Part shown: positions 26,019-35,337 of the stretch, piece by piece
Layout: each line of letters begins with the position of its first letter
Position numbering within the stretch: position 1 is the first letter of the stretch
NCBI RefSeq assembly: GCF_041154455.1
Contig: NZ_AP028664.1
Coordinates: 1,861,001 to 1,925,000, forward strand
Source of the DNA: Variovorax sp. V213
GTDB taxonomy: Bacteria > Pseudomonadota > Gammaproteobacteria > Burkholderiales > Burkholderiaceae_C
DNA: 64,000 nucleotides
Direction of reading: 5' to 3'
Notes under the pieces: model-generated
What the model was told of the DNA's origin: nothing
The model's database searches: none
The model's input: only the letters and a program-made list of their open reading frames with translations
Made by a program: the position numbers and the translations under genes

Positions 26019-29000
26019 CCTGAGCGAAAAGCAACTGCGCGGGCGCAACTCGGCCGAGGTGCATGCACTGCCGCAGCGGGCGCGATCCAAGCCGGGGCTG
26101 CCAAGCCTGCCGGACTATGCCGAGCTGCACTGCCTCACCAACTTCAGCTTCCAGCGCGGTGCCTCCACACCCGAGGAGCTGGTCGAGCGTGCCTACCAGC
26201 TCGGCTACACGGCCCTGGCCATCACCGACGAATGCTCGGTGGCGGGCATCGTGCGCGCGCACGTCTGCCTGCGCGATCTGCCGGCCAAGCTGGACGAATA
26301 CGAACGCAAGCACCCCGACGAGCCGGCGATTCCGCGCAACCCCGGTTTCCGGCTGCTGTTCGGCAGCGAGTTCCGCTTCGAGCGCTTCAGGCTCGTGGTC
26401 ATCGCGAACGGCACCGAGGGCTGGGGCAACCTCTGCGAGTTCATCACCGCCGCGCGCAACACCGAGTTGCCCAAGGGCGAATACCGCGTGAGCTGGGAGG
26501 GCAGCGATGTGGCTTCGCTGCAGGACTGCCAGGTTCTCTTCGTGCCGCATCGGGCGCCAGGCGAGGCCATGGACGGCGCCACGCTGCATGAAGACCTGCT
26601 GGCCGCCAAGGCGCTCTACGCGGGCAACCTGTGGCTGGCGGTCGAGATGCTCAACGAGCTCGACGACGACCTGTGGTTTGCCGCGCTGATGCAGGCGGGC
26701 GAGCAGGCCGGCGTGCCGCTGGTGGCGGCCGGCGACGTGCACATGCATGCGCGATCGAGCAAGCCGCTGCACGACGTGCTGACGGCCGTGCGCGAAGGCA
26801 GGACCGTGGCCGAGTGCGGCTTTGCGCTGCAGTCGAATGCCGAGCGCCATCTGCGGCAGCGAGTGCGGCTGGCCGAGCTCTATCTGCCCCGGATGCTGTC
26901 CAACACGCTGGTGGCGGCCGAGCGCTGCAGGTTCGATCCGCAGGTGATCCGCGAGAACTACCAGTACCCGCTCGAAACCGTGGGCAGCCACGAGACGCCG
27001 GCCGAGACGCTGGTGCGCAAGACGTGGGAGGGCGCGCAGGAGCGCTATCCGAGCGGTGTTCCCGCCAAGGTGCGCGAGCAGGTGCAGAAGGAGCTCGACC
27101 TGATCCTCGAGCTCAAGTACGAGATGTTCTTTCTCACGGTGGAAGACATCGTGCGCTTCGCCAAGTCGCAGCACATCCTCTGCCAGGGCCGCGGCTCCTC
27201 GGCCAATTCGGCGGTCTGCTATTGCCTGGGCATCACCGCCATCGATCCCGAAAAGGGCCACCTGCTGTTCGAGCGCTTCCTGAGCCGCCACCGCCACGAG
27301 CCGCCCGACATCGACGTCGACTTCGAGCACCAGCGGCGCGAGGAGGTCATCCAGTACATCTACGAGAAATACGGCCGCGAGCGCGCGGCCATCGCGGCCG
27401 TCGTCATCTGCTACCGCGCGCGCAGCGCATTGCGCGACGTGGGCAAGGCGCTGGGCATCGACGAGCGCCTGATCGACGAATTCGCCAAGGACCACTACTG
27501 GTTCGACGACACCGTGCTGGGCGAGCAGTTGTTCAAGGCGGCCGCCCGCGTGGGCGTGGAGGAAGACGAGCTCAGGCTGGTGCAATGGATCGAGATGACG
27601 CAGCGGCTCAAGGGCTTTCCCCGCCACCTGAGCCAGCACGTGGGCGGCTTCGTGCTGACGCACACCAGGCTCACGCGGCTGGTGCCGGTCGAGAAGGCGT
27701 CGATGAAGGACCGCTCCGTCATCCAGTGGGAGAAAGACGATCTCGAGGCCATGGGCATGCTCAAGGTCGACGTGCTCGCGCTCGGCATGCTCAGCGCCAT
27801 CCGCCGCGGGCTCGACCACATGAACCGCTGGCGCGGCTCGATGGTGGAGATGCACCACATTCCCAACGACGACCAGAAGGTGTTCGACATGATCTGCGAC
27901 GCCGACACCGTCGGCGTATTCCAGATCGAGAGCCGCGCGCAGATGTCGATGCTGCCGCGCCTGAAGCCGCGCACCTATGAAGACCTGGTGATCGAGGTTG
28001 CGATCGTGCGGCCGGGGCCCATCCAGGGCGGCATGGTGCATCCGTATCTCAAGCAGCGCGAGCGCGTGGACAAGGGCTTGCCCATCCACTACGAGAAAGA
28101 AGAACTGCGGCCCGCACTCGAGCGCACGCTGGGCGTGCCGATCTTCCAGGAGCAGGTGATGCAGATCGCCATGATCGCGGCCAAGTTCACGGCCGACGAG
28201 GCCGACCAGCTGCGCCGCGCCATGGCCGCGTGGAAGCGCAAGGGTGGTCTCGACAAGTTCCACGACAAGCTCGTGCAAGGCATGGTCCACAACGGCTACA
28301 AGGCCGAGTTCGCCGAAGCCATCTTCAAGCAGATCCTCGGCTTCGGCGACTACGGCTTTCCCGAAAGCCACGCTGCGAGCTTTGCGCTGCTGGTCACCGT
28401 GAGCAGCTGGCTCAAGAACTACGAGCCCGCCTGCTTCCTGGCAGCGCTGCTCGATTCGCAGCCCATGGGTTTCTACAGCCCCTCGCAACTGGTGCAGGAC
28501 GCGCGCCGCCATGGCGTCGAAGTGCGGCCGGTCGATGTCATGTGCAGCGAGATGGATACCACGCTCGAAGCCCGCAGCCCCGATGCGCCGCGCGTGCCGC
28601 CCGGCACCGATGCGCGCTATGTCGAACATCGCCTGGGCAACGAGAACCAGCCCGCGGTGCGGCTCGGCCTGCGCCGCATCTCGAGCCTCAGCGAAGCCGG
28701 TGCGAAGCGCCTGCTCGAAGCGCGTGCGCAAGCGCCTTTCACCAGCACCGAAGACCTCGCCCTGCGCGCCGAGCTCGATGGCAAGGACATGGCCGCGCTG
28801 GCCGCCGCCGATGCGCTGATGTCGCTCTCGGGCCACCGGCGCCAGCAGGTGTGGGACGCCACCACCGCGCAGCACCGCTCGCCCGCCTTGCTGCGCGGCG
28901 TTCCCATCAACGAAGAGGCCCTGGAACTGCCGGCCGCACCCGAAGGCGAGGAGATCGTCGGCGACTACGCCGCGCTCGGCCTCACGCTGCGCCGCCATCC

Positions 29001-29376
29001 GCTCGCGCTGCTGCGACCGCGCCTCGCGCGCATGAACCTCATGAGCGCCGAAGAATTGCGCGCGCTGCCCAGCGGCCAGACCGCGCGCGCCTGCGGCATC
29101 GTCAAGGGACGGCAGCGCCCCGGAACCGCCAACGGCACCATCTTCGTCACGCTCGAGGACGAGACCGGCAACGTCAACGTCATCGTCTGGAGCCATGTCA
29201 TCGAGGCCTGGCGCGAGCCGCTCCTCAAGTCGCACCTGCTCGCGGTGCAAGGCACCTGGCAGCGCGACGACGACAGCGGCGGCAAGGTGCAGCACCTGAT
29301 CGCCACCGGCTTCAAGGACCTGACGCCGCTCATGGGGCGGCTGGCGCTGAGCAACACCAGCCGCGATTTCCATTGA
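26011..29376 (+). CDS. dnaE2: Error-prone DNA polymerase III alpha subunit DnaE2
   Basis: 1121 residues, the usual size for DnaE2. The N-terminal PHP domain begins YAELHCLTNFSFQRGAST. The polymerase active site is in PPDIDVDFEHQRREEVIQYI, preceded by the GRGSSANSAVCYCLGIT palm segment. An OB-fold near the end (GIVKGRQRPGTANGTIFVTL) completes the C-family plan. It performs translesion synthesis in the SOS response together with ImuA and ImuB. The start at 26011 (MPDLSEKQLRGRN) lies within the end of imuB, and the upstream in-frame extension belongs to imuB in another frame. Confidence 0.95.
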   Translation: MPDLSEKQLRGRNSAEVHALPQRARSKPGLPSLPDYAELHCLTNFSFQRGASTPEELVERAYQLGYTALAITDECSVAGIVRAHVCLRDLPAKLDEYERKHPDEPAIPRNPGFRLLFGSEFRFERFRLVVIANGTEGWGNLCEFITAARNTELPKGEYRVSWEGSDVASLQDCQVLFVPHRAPGEAMDGATLHEDLLAAKALYAGNLWLAVEMLNELDDDLWFAALMQAGEQAGVPLVAAGDVHMHARSSKPLHDVLTAVREGRTVAECGFALQSNAERHLRQRVRLAELYLPRMLSNTLVAAERCRFDPQVIRENYQYPLETVGSHETPAETLVRKTWEGAQERYPSGVPAKVREQVQKELDLILELKYEMFFLTVEDIVRFAKSQHILCQGRGSSANSAVCYCLGITAIDPEKGHLLFERFLSRHRHEPPDIDVDFEHQRREEVIQYIYEKYGRERAAIAAVVICYRARSALRDVGKALGIDERLIDEFAKDHYWFDDTVLGEQLFKAAARVGVEEDELRLVQWIEMTQRLKGFPRHLSQHVGGFVLTHTRLTRLVPVEKASMKDRSVIQWEKDDLEAMGMLKVDVLALGMLSAIRRGLDHMNRWRGSMVEMHHIPNDDQKVFDMICDADTVGVFQIESRAQMSMLPRLKPRTYEDLVIEVAIVRPGPIQGGMVHPYLKQRERVDKGLPIHYEKEELRPALERTLGVPIFQEQVMQIAMIAAKFTADEADQLRRAMAAWKRKGGLDKFHDKLVQGMVHNGYKAEFAEAIFKQILGFGDYGFPESHAASFALLVTVSSWLKNYEPACFLAALLDSQPMGFYSPSQLVQDARRHGVEVRPVDVMCSEMDTTLEARSPDAPRVPPGTDARYVEHRLGNENQPAVRLGLRRISSLSEAGAKRLLEARAQAPFTSTEDLALRAELDGKDMAALAAADALMSLSGHRRQQVWDATTAQHRSPALLRGVPINEEALELPAAPEGEEIVGDYAALGLTLRRHPLALLRPRLARMNLMSAEELRALPSGQTARACGIVKGRQRPGTANGTIFVTLEDETGNVNVIVWSHVIEAWREPLLKSHLLAVQGTWQRDDDSGGKVQHLIATGFKDLTPLMGRLALSNTSRDFH

Positions 29377-29449
29377 GGCATTGAATTGAATGCAACCGAT
29401 CGTTCCATGTCTCGCACGCACCACGACTTTTCGCTAACCTGTTTCTCCC

Positions 29450-30394
29450 ATGTCCGCACTCGCCCTTGTTGATCACGTCGCCGCCGGGCCGATCGGTCCG
29501 CCGCCGCCTGCGCCCGACGTGCCGATCCCGATGCCGCCGCCACCGCTGCCTGGGCCTCCGCCCGAAGGCGATCCGCCGCCCGTCGAGCCGCCGTTCACCG
29601 ACCCGGGATTTCCGCCGCCCGTGGTGGAGCCCCCCATGCAGCGGGCGGCCGGCGCGGTGCCGTTCGGAAAGCTGCATGCGCGGCGGCTGCGCGAAATCTA
29701 CCGCTCGGCGGGCTGGCCCTGCTGCGACGCCATCGAAATCGAGCTGCTGGCGGGCGGGTTCCTCGAACGCGTGCGCACTTCGCATGGCCACGAAACCCTG
29801 CGCGTGACCGATGCCGGCATTGCACGCATCGCCACCACGCTCACCATCAACCGCGCGGCGCTCTCGCCGCATGAAGCGCTGGTCGAACGCGTGGCGCGCG
29901 AGATGACGCGCGGTGGCCGCATCGCCTGGCGCGGCCTTGGTTTGCGGGCGCGCCTGCCGCCGCTCGAAGAAGGCGGCAAGGCGCGCTGGTGCATTGCCAG
30001 GCCCGACGTGTTCTCGATACGCAATACCAGCGTCGAAGCCTATGCGCACCCGATCGTGCACGAGGTGAAGGTGAGCCGCGCCGACCTGCTGGGCGACCTG
30101 CGCAAGCCCGACAAGCGCGCGGCCTATCTCGACCTGGGCGGCGAGTGCTGGTACGTGCTGGGCAACGACGCGCGCGGCCGCTCGATCGCGTCGCCCGACG
30201 AAATTCCGCCGGAATGCGGCGTACTGGTGCTCGAAGGCGAACGGCTGGTGGTGGCGCGCGCCGCCGTGCACCGCGCCTTCGAGCGCATTCCGTTCGGGGT
30301 GTGGCTGACGCTTGCCAAGGCCCAGCCCATTGCGGGCTTCGACGACGATGCGCAGGACATGCTCGGCGAGCTGGGGGCGAAGAGTCCGCGGTAG
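29450..30394 (+). CDS. Hypothetical protein, PD-(D/E)xK nuclease-like with proline-rich N-terminus
   Basis: 314 residues, not a recognised named family. Residues 14-62 are a low-complexity proline-rich tail. Residues about 74-135 look like a winged helix (KLHARRLREIYRSAGWPCCD, then LRVTDAGIARIA). Residues about 180-240 resemble a PD-(D/E)xK core: RPDVFSI (D186), HEVKVSRADLLGDLRKPDKR (E205 and K207), then AAYLDLGGECWYVL. The pattern recalls the MmcB DNA-repair family, but this is by eye. It follows dnaE2 by 73 bp on the same strand and may be part of the damage response. The start codon is uncertain; M63 is an alternative. Confidence 0.7.
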   Translation: MSALALVDHVAAGPIGPPPPAPDVPIPMPPPPLPGPPPEGDPPPVEPPFTDPGFPPPVVEPPMQRAAGAVPFGKLHARRLREIYRSAGWPCCDAIEIELLAGGFLERVRTSHGHETLRVTDAGIARIATTLTINRAALSPHEALVERVAREMTRGGRIAWRGLGLRARLPPLEEGGKARWCIARPDVFSIRNTSVEAYAHPIVHEVKVSRADLLGDLRKPDKRAAYLDLGGECWYVLGNDARGRSIASPDEIPPECGVLVLEGERLVVARAAVHRAFERIPFGVWLTLAKAQPIAGFDDDAQDMLGELGAKSPR

Positions 30395-30419
30395 CCCGAA
30401 GGCCGGGTCTTCTCTCTGC

Positions 30420-30629
30420 TCAATCGGCCGGCGGCCACCATTGCCCGGCCGTCGTTCGGATGATGCGTGCCGCCTGAAGGCGGATGTCGCTGCCGTCGCG
30501 GTCCTTGTCGGAAGCCACGCGAAAGGGCCAGGTCGAAATGCGGCCCGCATGCTGGCGCGGCTGCGGACGCCGCAACGGCGAAAAAAACAGGATGCGCGCG
30601 GAGGGCGCGGGCGGGCTGGCGGTGGTCAT
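30420..30629 (-). CDS. Probable SOS-induced 69-residue protein of unknown function
   Basis: A small gene from ATG 30629 (MTTASPPAPSARILFFSPLR) to TGA 30420, with a GAGG box 8 nt upstream and strongly GC-rich third codon positions, as in neighbouring real genes. A full LexA box lies 50 bp upstream at 30679-30696 with no other gene that it could serve. The product is basic and soluble with a WPFRVASDKDRDGSDIR segment and the C-terminus GQWWPPAD. No family is recognised. By location it could be a small SOS effector such as a division inhibitor, but nothing in the sequence shows this. Confidence 0.65.
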   Translation of the reverse strand: MTTASPPAPSARILFFSPLRRPQPRQHAGRISTWPFRVASDKDRDGSDIRLQAARIIRTTAGQWWPPAD

Positions 30630-30678
30630 GGTGTCGCCTCGAATGTTGCTCTTGGAGACGAGTCATTCTAGAGGAAGC

Positions 30679-30696
30679 ACTGTATGAACGTACAGT
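30679..30696 (-). promoter_or_regulatory. LexA (SOS) box upstream of the 69-residue gene
   Basis: ACTGTATGAACGTACAGT: CTGT-N8-ACAG with an additional symmetric A/T at each end. This is the second LexA box in the window and matches the one before imuA in its half-sites. The gene at 30712-31311 ends here, so the box must act leftward on the small gene. Confidence 0.85.
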
Positions 30697-30711
30697 CTAT
30701 TTGCGCCTCGG

Positions 30712-31311
30712 TCAGATGTTGAGAAAGGGTGGAGACGCCCTCGGCATGTCGGGGCCGCTGCGCAGGTTTTGGGCGATGAACTCGCGCGCAATGGCGTCGA
30801 TGTCGGCGGGTGCCGGCGTGGCAAAGGACATGCGGTACTTCAGCAGCCGGCCGTTGCGCGCCGTGAGATACGTGAACGACTCGTAGCTCTTGCCTGTGGC
30901 GGCGTGCAGCACGCGAAAGCTCACGCGGCGAAGGGTCTGTTCCTCGATCCTCACATCGTTCACGGGGCCGACTTCCACCTTGGCATAGACGCCGCTCGCG
31001 CCGGCGAGCCGGACCTCGTTGACGGTGGCCTTGAAATGCTCATTGAAGCGCGGGTCGTCCACGCCCGGCATCCAGTTGCTTTGCTTCAGGTCGTACACAT
31101 ACACGTCGACCCAGCCCACCCGGCTTTCGTAGCGATGGCTGATGCCCAGTCCCGGTTGCCGCGCCTCGTACGAGGTCGAGCGCGTGTACTGCCAGTACAC
31201 CGTGCCCGTGCGAGGCGCCGCCTCAGCCGATGGCACGGTGGTCGTGGAGGGCGGTGCGGCGCAGCCCCACAGGAGGGCGGCAATCAACAAGGCAGGCCAG
31301 AGCTTCGTCAT
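30712..31311 (-). CDS. Predicted lipoprotein
   Basis: 199 residues with a lipoprotein signal (MTKLWPALLIAALLWGCAAP; lipobox LLWGC, acylated Cys at 17). The mature part is a beta-rich domain with several aromatic and polar strands (GTVYWQYTRSTSYE, VGWVDVYVYDLKQ) and no catalytic motif. A family is not recognised. It is probably anchored in the outer or inner membrane facing the periplasm. Transcribed with the 94-residue gene at 31344, which lies 32 bp upstream. Confidence 0.8.
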   Translation of the reverse strand: MTKLWPALLIAALLWGCAAPPSTTTVPSAEAAPRTGTVYWQYTRSTSYEARQPGLGISHRYESRVGWVDVYVYDLKQSNWMPGVDDPRFNEHFKATVNEVRLAGASGVYAKVEVGPVNDVRIEEQTLRRVSFRVLHAATGKSYESFTYLTARNGRLLKYRMSFATPAPADIDAIAREFIAQNLRSGPDMPRASPPFLNI

Positions 31312-31343
31312 GGAGGGCTGCCTCGGGACGGGGCGCTCGGCCG

Positions 31344-31628
31344 TCAGTCGAGCCGGACTTCGAAATACGCTTCGTCGGCTTCACCCAAGGCGCGAAAGCC
31401 GGCCGTCTTGGCAGCTTCGTAGGCCTTGGCCCAACTTGCCGCCAGGGCGATCTCGTCTTTGGTGAGTTCGTTCGCGCTCGACTCGCTGGCGTTTTCGAAG
31501 GCCTTCAATGCCGGCCTCACGCCATCGCCCAGCAATTTGTCGAGTTCGCGCCGGAAGCGCGATTCGGCGGCGGAAATGACTTCGGCCGGTGCATCGGGAA
31601 AGTCGATCAGGTTCACGGTGTAGCTCAT
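31344..31628 (-). CDS. Hypothetical 94-residue acidic protein
   Basis: A small helical, acidic protein (MSYTVNLIDFPDAPAEVISA at the N-terminus, FEVRLD at the C-terminus). There is no recognised family. It starts 11 bp downstream of the manC stop on the same strand, so it may be carried on the tail of the exopolysaccharide transcript, but its composition gives no link to polysaccharide synthesis. Confidence 0.7.
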   Translation of the reverse strand: MSYTVNLIDFPDAPAEVISAAESRFRRELDKLLGDGVRPALKAFENASESSANELTKDEIALAASWAKAYEAAKTAGFRALGEADEAYFEVRLD

Positions 31629-31639
31629 GGCGCTGGATG

Positions 31640-33202
31640 CTACGTGATGGCGACGGGGCGTGCCGTCATCGCAGGCTGCTTGGCTTCGACCCCGGCAGCA
31701 CCTGCGTCGGCGATGGAAGGCAGCGGCACCGGCTCCGCATCGCCGCGCGTCTTGATTCCGGGGCAGCGGTCGTAGGTGTCGTCGAAGCGCACGATGTCGT
31801 CTTCGCCAAGGTAGCCGCCGGTCTGCACCTCGATCACCTCCAGCATCGTCTTGCCGGGATTTTCAAGCCGGTGGATGGCGCCCAGGGGCAGGTAGATGGA
31901 TTCGTTCTCCCGCACCAGGGTGACCTGTCCGTCGCGGGTCGCCTTGGCCGTGCCCTTCACCACGATCCAGTGTTCGGCGCGGTGGTGGTGCATCTGCAGC
32001 GACAGCTTGCCGCCTGGATTGACGGTGAGTCGCTTCACCTGGAAGCGCTCGCCGAAGTCGAGCCTGTCGTAGGCCCCCCAGGGCCTGACCACGCGCCTGT
32101 GTTCCGTCGCTTCGACCTGGCCCCCCAGCGTGAGCATGCGCACCACGTCGCCGACCTGCTGGGCGCAGTCGGCGCTGGCCACAAGCACGGCATCGGGCGT
32201 GTCCACGATGATCAGGTTGTCGGTGCCCAGCGCCACCACCGGCCGATACGGCGCATGGATGAAGGTATTTTTCGATCGCAGGGTGCTGGCCCTGCCGCTG
32301 AGCCGGTTGCCCGTTTCGTCCGCCGGATGCAGCGCGGCCACCGCGTTCCAGCTGCCGACGTCGCTCCAGTTGCCGTTGAACCTCACGACCGAGATACCCT
32401 GGTGCTTTTCGAGCACCGCATAGTCGATGCTGTCGCTGCGGCAGGCCTCGAAGGCCTCGCGGTCGAGGCGGTCGAAGCTTCCGTCGCTCGAAAGAGCGGC
32501 GGTGGCGCCTTCGCAGGCCTGCAGGATGTCGGGTGCGTGCGTGCGCAGCGCGGCAATGAACACGCTGGCCTTGGCCAGGAAGATGCCGGCGTTCCAGCAG
32601 TAGCCGCCGTGCAGGATGAGCGATTCGGCCACGGCCGCCGTCGGCTTCTCGACGAAGCGCACCACGGCCCGGCTGTGGCCGTCGGCCGACACCGCGCCCA
32701 CCTCGATGTAGCCGTAGGCCGTGCTGGCGAACGTGGGCGCCACGCCGAAGGTGACGATCTGCCCGGCCAGCGCGGCCTCGACGCCGCTGCGGATGGTCTG
32801 TGCGAAAAGATCCGTATCGGGAATGTGGTGGTCGGCCGGTGCGAACAGCAGCAGGTCTTCGTTGCCGGCGAGCAGTGCGGCCGCGGCCATGGCGGCGGCC
32901 GTGTTGCGCGCCACCGGCTCGAGAATCTGCCGGCCTGTGGCACCGGCCTTGTCCACCGCCTCGCGCACCAGGAAGCGATGGTCTTCCGATGCGATGCAGG
33001 TGATGTTCCTGTTCAGGCTGCCCAGGCGCTCCAGCGTCAGCTGCAGCAGGCTCTTGTCTCCGATGAGCGGCGCAAACTGCTTGGGCAGCGTCTTGCGCGA
33101 GAGCGGCCACAGGCGCGTGCCGCTGCCGCCGCAGAGCACTACGGGATGGATGGTGGGGGTGTTCACGGTGTCCGTCCTTCCTTCTTCGTTGCTTGTTTGC
33201 AA
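31640..33202 (-). CDS. manC: Mannose-1-phosphate guanylyltransferase / mannose-6-phosphate isomerase
   Basis: 520 residues, bifunctional type. The nucleotidyltransferase signature VVLCGGSGTRLWPLSRKTLP and the LPKQFAPLIGD segment are near residues 21-45. The C-terminal cupin (PGGKLSLQMHHHRAEHWIVV near 420) supplies the metal-binding His residues of the isomerase. It makes GDP-mannose, the precursor of the GDP-fucose used in this cluster. A GTG at 33166 is an alternative start. It is the last gene of the exopolysaccharide series. Confidence 0.93.
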   Translation of the reverse strand: MQTSNEEGRTDTVNTPTIHPVVLCGGSGTRLWPLSRKTLPKQFAPLIGDKSLLQLTLERLGSLNRNITCIASEDHRFLVREAVDKAGATGRQILEPVARNTAAAMAAAALLAGNEDLLLFAPADHHIPDTDLFAQTIRSGVEAALAGQIVTFGVAPTFASTAYGYIEVGAVSADGHSRAVVRFVEKPTAAVAESLILHGGYCWNAGIFLAKASVFIAALRTHAPDILQACEGATAALSSDGSFDRLDREAFEACRSDSIDYAVLEKHQGISVVRFNGNWSDVGSWNAVAALHPADETGNRLSGRASTLRSKNTFIHAPYRPVVALGTDNLIIVDTPDAVLVASADCAQQVGDVVRMLTLGGQVEATEHRRVVRPWGAYDRLDFGERFQVKRLTVNPGGKLSLQMHHHRAEHWIVVKGTAKATRDGQVTLVRENESIYLPLGAIHRLENPGKTMLEVIEVQTGGYLGEDDIVRFDDTYDRCPGIKTRGDAEPVPLPSIADAGAAGVEAKQPAMTARPVAIT

Positions 33203-33217
33203 GCGATGCGTTTCTGG

Positions 33218-34009
33218 TCAGAGCTGGCCGGTGTGGGTGGCCAGGCTCACCGCCTGGGCGCGCGAATGCACGTGCAGCTTCTTGTAGATGTTCTTGATGT
33301 GGGCATTGACCGTCTGCCCCGAGATGCCTAGTCTCAAGCTGATCTCCTTGGACACGTAGCCGCGCGCCACGCAGCGTAGCACCTCGCGCTCCCGCGCCGT
33401 CAGCGTCGCCTCCCGCACTGGCGCCTCCATGGCCGGCGGTTCGCCGCCGCTTTGCAGGTTCATTCGCGTCAGCAGCCGGCGCGCCAGCTTGGGCGTGATG
33501 GCTGCGCCGCCGTTGACCACTTGCAGCACGGCCTGGGCGAAGCTCTGGAGCCAGGCATGCTTGAGCAGGTAGCCGGTGGCGCCGAGCTCCAGCGCATGAA
33601 TCACGTGGGCATCGTCCTCCAGTGCCGAGATCACGATGATTTCGCAGTGGCGCTGCAGTTTTCGGGCCTCCCGGATCAGGTCGAAACCCGACCCGTCGCC
33701 CAGCCGCAGGTCGACCATCAGCACATCGAATTCGTGGGTCGCCAAGAGGCGGCGGCCGTCGCGGACGCTGCCGGCTTGCCCCTCGAGCTGGATGCGCAGG
33801 TCGGACAACAGTTCCTGCGCGATCACGCGTCGCATGAACTCGTCGTCGTCCACGAGCAGCACGCGCACCGGCGCGTCTTCCTGCCCGGTCAGAAAGTGCG
33901 GCCACAGCGGCTCGGCCGGCGGGCAGACGCCCGATGAATAGGTCGCGCGGCGCTCGGGCGCACGGCCGAAATCCGAAACGCCGGAAGGATTCGAGGTGGT
34001 GTCGGACAT
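33218..34009 (-). CDS. LuxR/NarL-family response regulator
   Basis: 263 residues. After a 45-residue N-terminal extension comes a receiver domain (VRVLLVDDDEFMRRVIAQEL, phospho-acceptor Asp in VLMVDLRLGDGSG, Lys in GYLLKHAW) and a C-terminal LuxR helix-turn-helix (LTAREREVLRCVARGYVSKE, then SLRLGISGQTVNAHIKNIYK). No sensor kinase is in the window. Its place between ManC and the glycosyltransferase inside the operon suggests that it controls capsule or exopolysaccharide expression, possibly the long upstream region at 61165. Confidence 0.9.
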   Translation of the reverse strand: MSDTTSNPSGVSDFGRAPERRATYSSGVCPPAEPLWPHFLTGQEDAPVRVLLVDDDEFMRRVIAQELLSDLRIQLEGQAGSVRDGRRLLATHEFDVLMVDLRLGDGSGFDLIREARKLQRHCEIIVISALEDDAHVIHALELGATGYLLKHAWLQSFAQAVLQVVNGGAAITPKLARRLLTRMNLQSGGEPPAMEAPVREATLTAREREVLRCVARGYVSKEISLRLGISGQTVNAHIKNIYKKLHVHSRAQAVSLATHTGQL

Positions 34010-34089
34010 GTGGAGTACCCAGGTAGTAGTTGTGGGGGGCGTATGCGTCGCGACGTGACGATTGAGTGTGGTGTGGAGAAGTTGCGCTC

Positions 34090-35337
34090 TCAGTCCGCGA
34101 GGCAGCGCAGCAGCTCCTTCTCCAGTCGCAGCAGGATGGCGTTTCGATCCAGCTCGGTTTCGGCGAAAGAGCGGCCGGCCGCGCCCATGGCTTCGCGTTG
34201 CGGGCGCGACGCGGCGAGCCGGGCAATGGCATCGGAAAGCGCGTCCGGATCGCCGGGTGCCACCACCAGTCCGCGGCCGGCCACCACGTTGCTCAGTTCG
34301 GTGCCCTCGTGCGCCGTGACGATCACCGCCTTGCCGCTCGCAAGCATGCCGCCCAGCTTCGACGGCATCACCAGGTCGGCCGCGTCGGCGCGCTGGGGCA
34401 GCACGTGGATGTCGGCCATGCCGAGCAATTCGTTGAGCCGCTCGGCCGGCTGAAGATCGAGAAAATGGACGCGGTCCAGGTTCGCGCAGGCGGTCTTCAG
34501 TGCCTCGCGGCTCGGCCCGTTGCCGCAGAGAACGAAGTGGATGTGCCCGGCCGTGGACAGCTGCCGTGCCGCATCGGCCAGCAGCTCGATGCCCTGCTTG
34601 TTGCCCAGGCTGCCCGCATAGAGCACCACCACCGCGTCGGCCGGAATGCCGAGCATGGTGCGGTAGCCGTTCACCGGCTCGCCGTTCTGCGAGGCGCCCG
34701 CCGGGTGCGGGTAGATCGCGCGCACGTCCACCCAGTTGGGAAGCAGCACCAGCCGGGTCTCGTCGATGCCCTTGTCCTTGGCCCGGTCGAGCATGGCGGC
34801 GGAGATGGTCGAGACCCGGTTGAAACGGCTCAGCAACCAGCGCTCCACCGAGAGCGCGAAACGCCGCACCCGCGCGCCGCGCACCAGGCCCAGGCCAAAG
34901 GCGGCATCCACTTCGTAGTCCTGGATGTGCAGCCACGACTTGATGCCGAGCATGCGCGAGAAGAAGAGCACGGTCGGCGCGCAGAACAGCGGCGGCTCGA
35001 CCACGAAGACCAGGTCCGGCCTCCAGCGGATCTGCGCAAAGAGCAGCGGCATGCTGGACAGCATGAACGAGAAGAGATGGGCCATGCGCGCCAGCGCACG
35101 CGGCCGTGCCGGCACCCAGGTGGGGGCGCGCCAGACCGTGATGCCGTCGCAGACCGTCTTGCGGTAGGCCCAGGCCGAATGTCCTTCGAACGGTGCCCAG
35201 TGCGGAAAGAAGGGCGGCGACGCGATCACGCGGACGTCGTGCCCTTTGGCGTGCAGCCACTGCGCCATCTCGCCCGAATACTTTCCGATGCCGACCAGCT
35301 CGGGCGTGAAGTTCATGGAATAGAGAAGAATTTTCAT
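34090..35337 (-). CDS. WcaI-like glycosyltransferase (GT4)
   Basis: 415 residues. It begins MKILLYSMNFTPELVGIGKY, the usual start of colanic-acid WcaI proteins, and has a C-terminal GT-B nucleotide-sugar domain with VVLYAGSLGNKQGIELL and the HVLPQRADAADLVMPSKLGG segment carrying the donor-binding region. It probably transfers a sugar (fucose in colanic acid) onto the lipid-linked repeat unit at the cytoplasmic face. Start at 35337 overlaps the flippase stop by 4 bp; the in-frame extension upstream is not homologous. Confidence 0.88.
   Translation of the reverse strand: MKILLYSMNFTPELVGIGKYSGEMAQWLHAKGHDVRVIASPPFFPHWAPFEGHSAWAYRKTVCDGITVWRAPTWVPARPRALARMAHLFSFMLSSMPLLFAQIRWRPDLVFVVEPPLFCAPTVLFFSRMLGIKSWLHIQDYEVDAAFGLGLVRGARVRRFALSVERWLLSRFNRVSTISAAMLDRAKDKGIDETRLVLLPNWVDVRAIYPHPAGASQNGEPVNGYRTMLGIPADAVVVLYAGSLGNKQGIELLADAARQLSTAGHIHFVLCGNGPSREALKTACANLDRVHFLDLQPAERLNELLGMADIHVLPQRADAADLVMPSKLGGMLASGKAVIVTAHEGTELSNVVAGRGLVVAPGDPDALSDAIARLAASRPQREAMGAAGRSFAETELDRNAILLRLEKELLRCLAD

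Noticed and set aside
25585..29424. A 1279-codon open frame antisense to imuB and dnaE2
   Set aside because: The opposite strand encodes clear ImuB and DnaE2 motifs; this frame is a GC-driven shadow.
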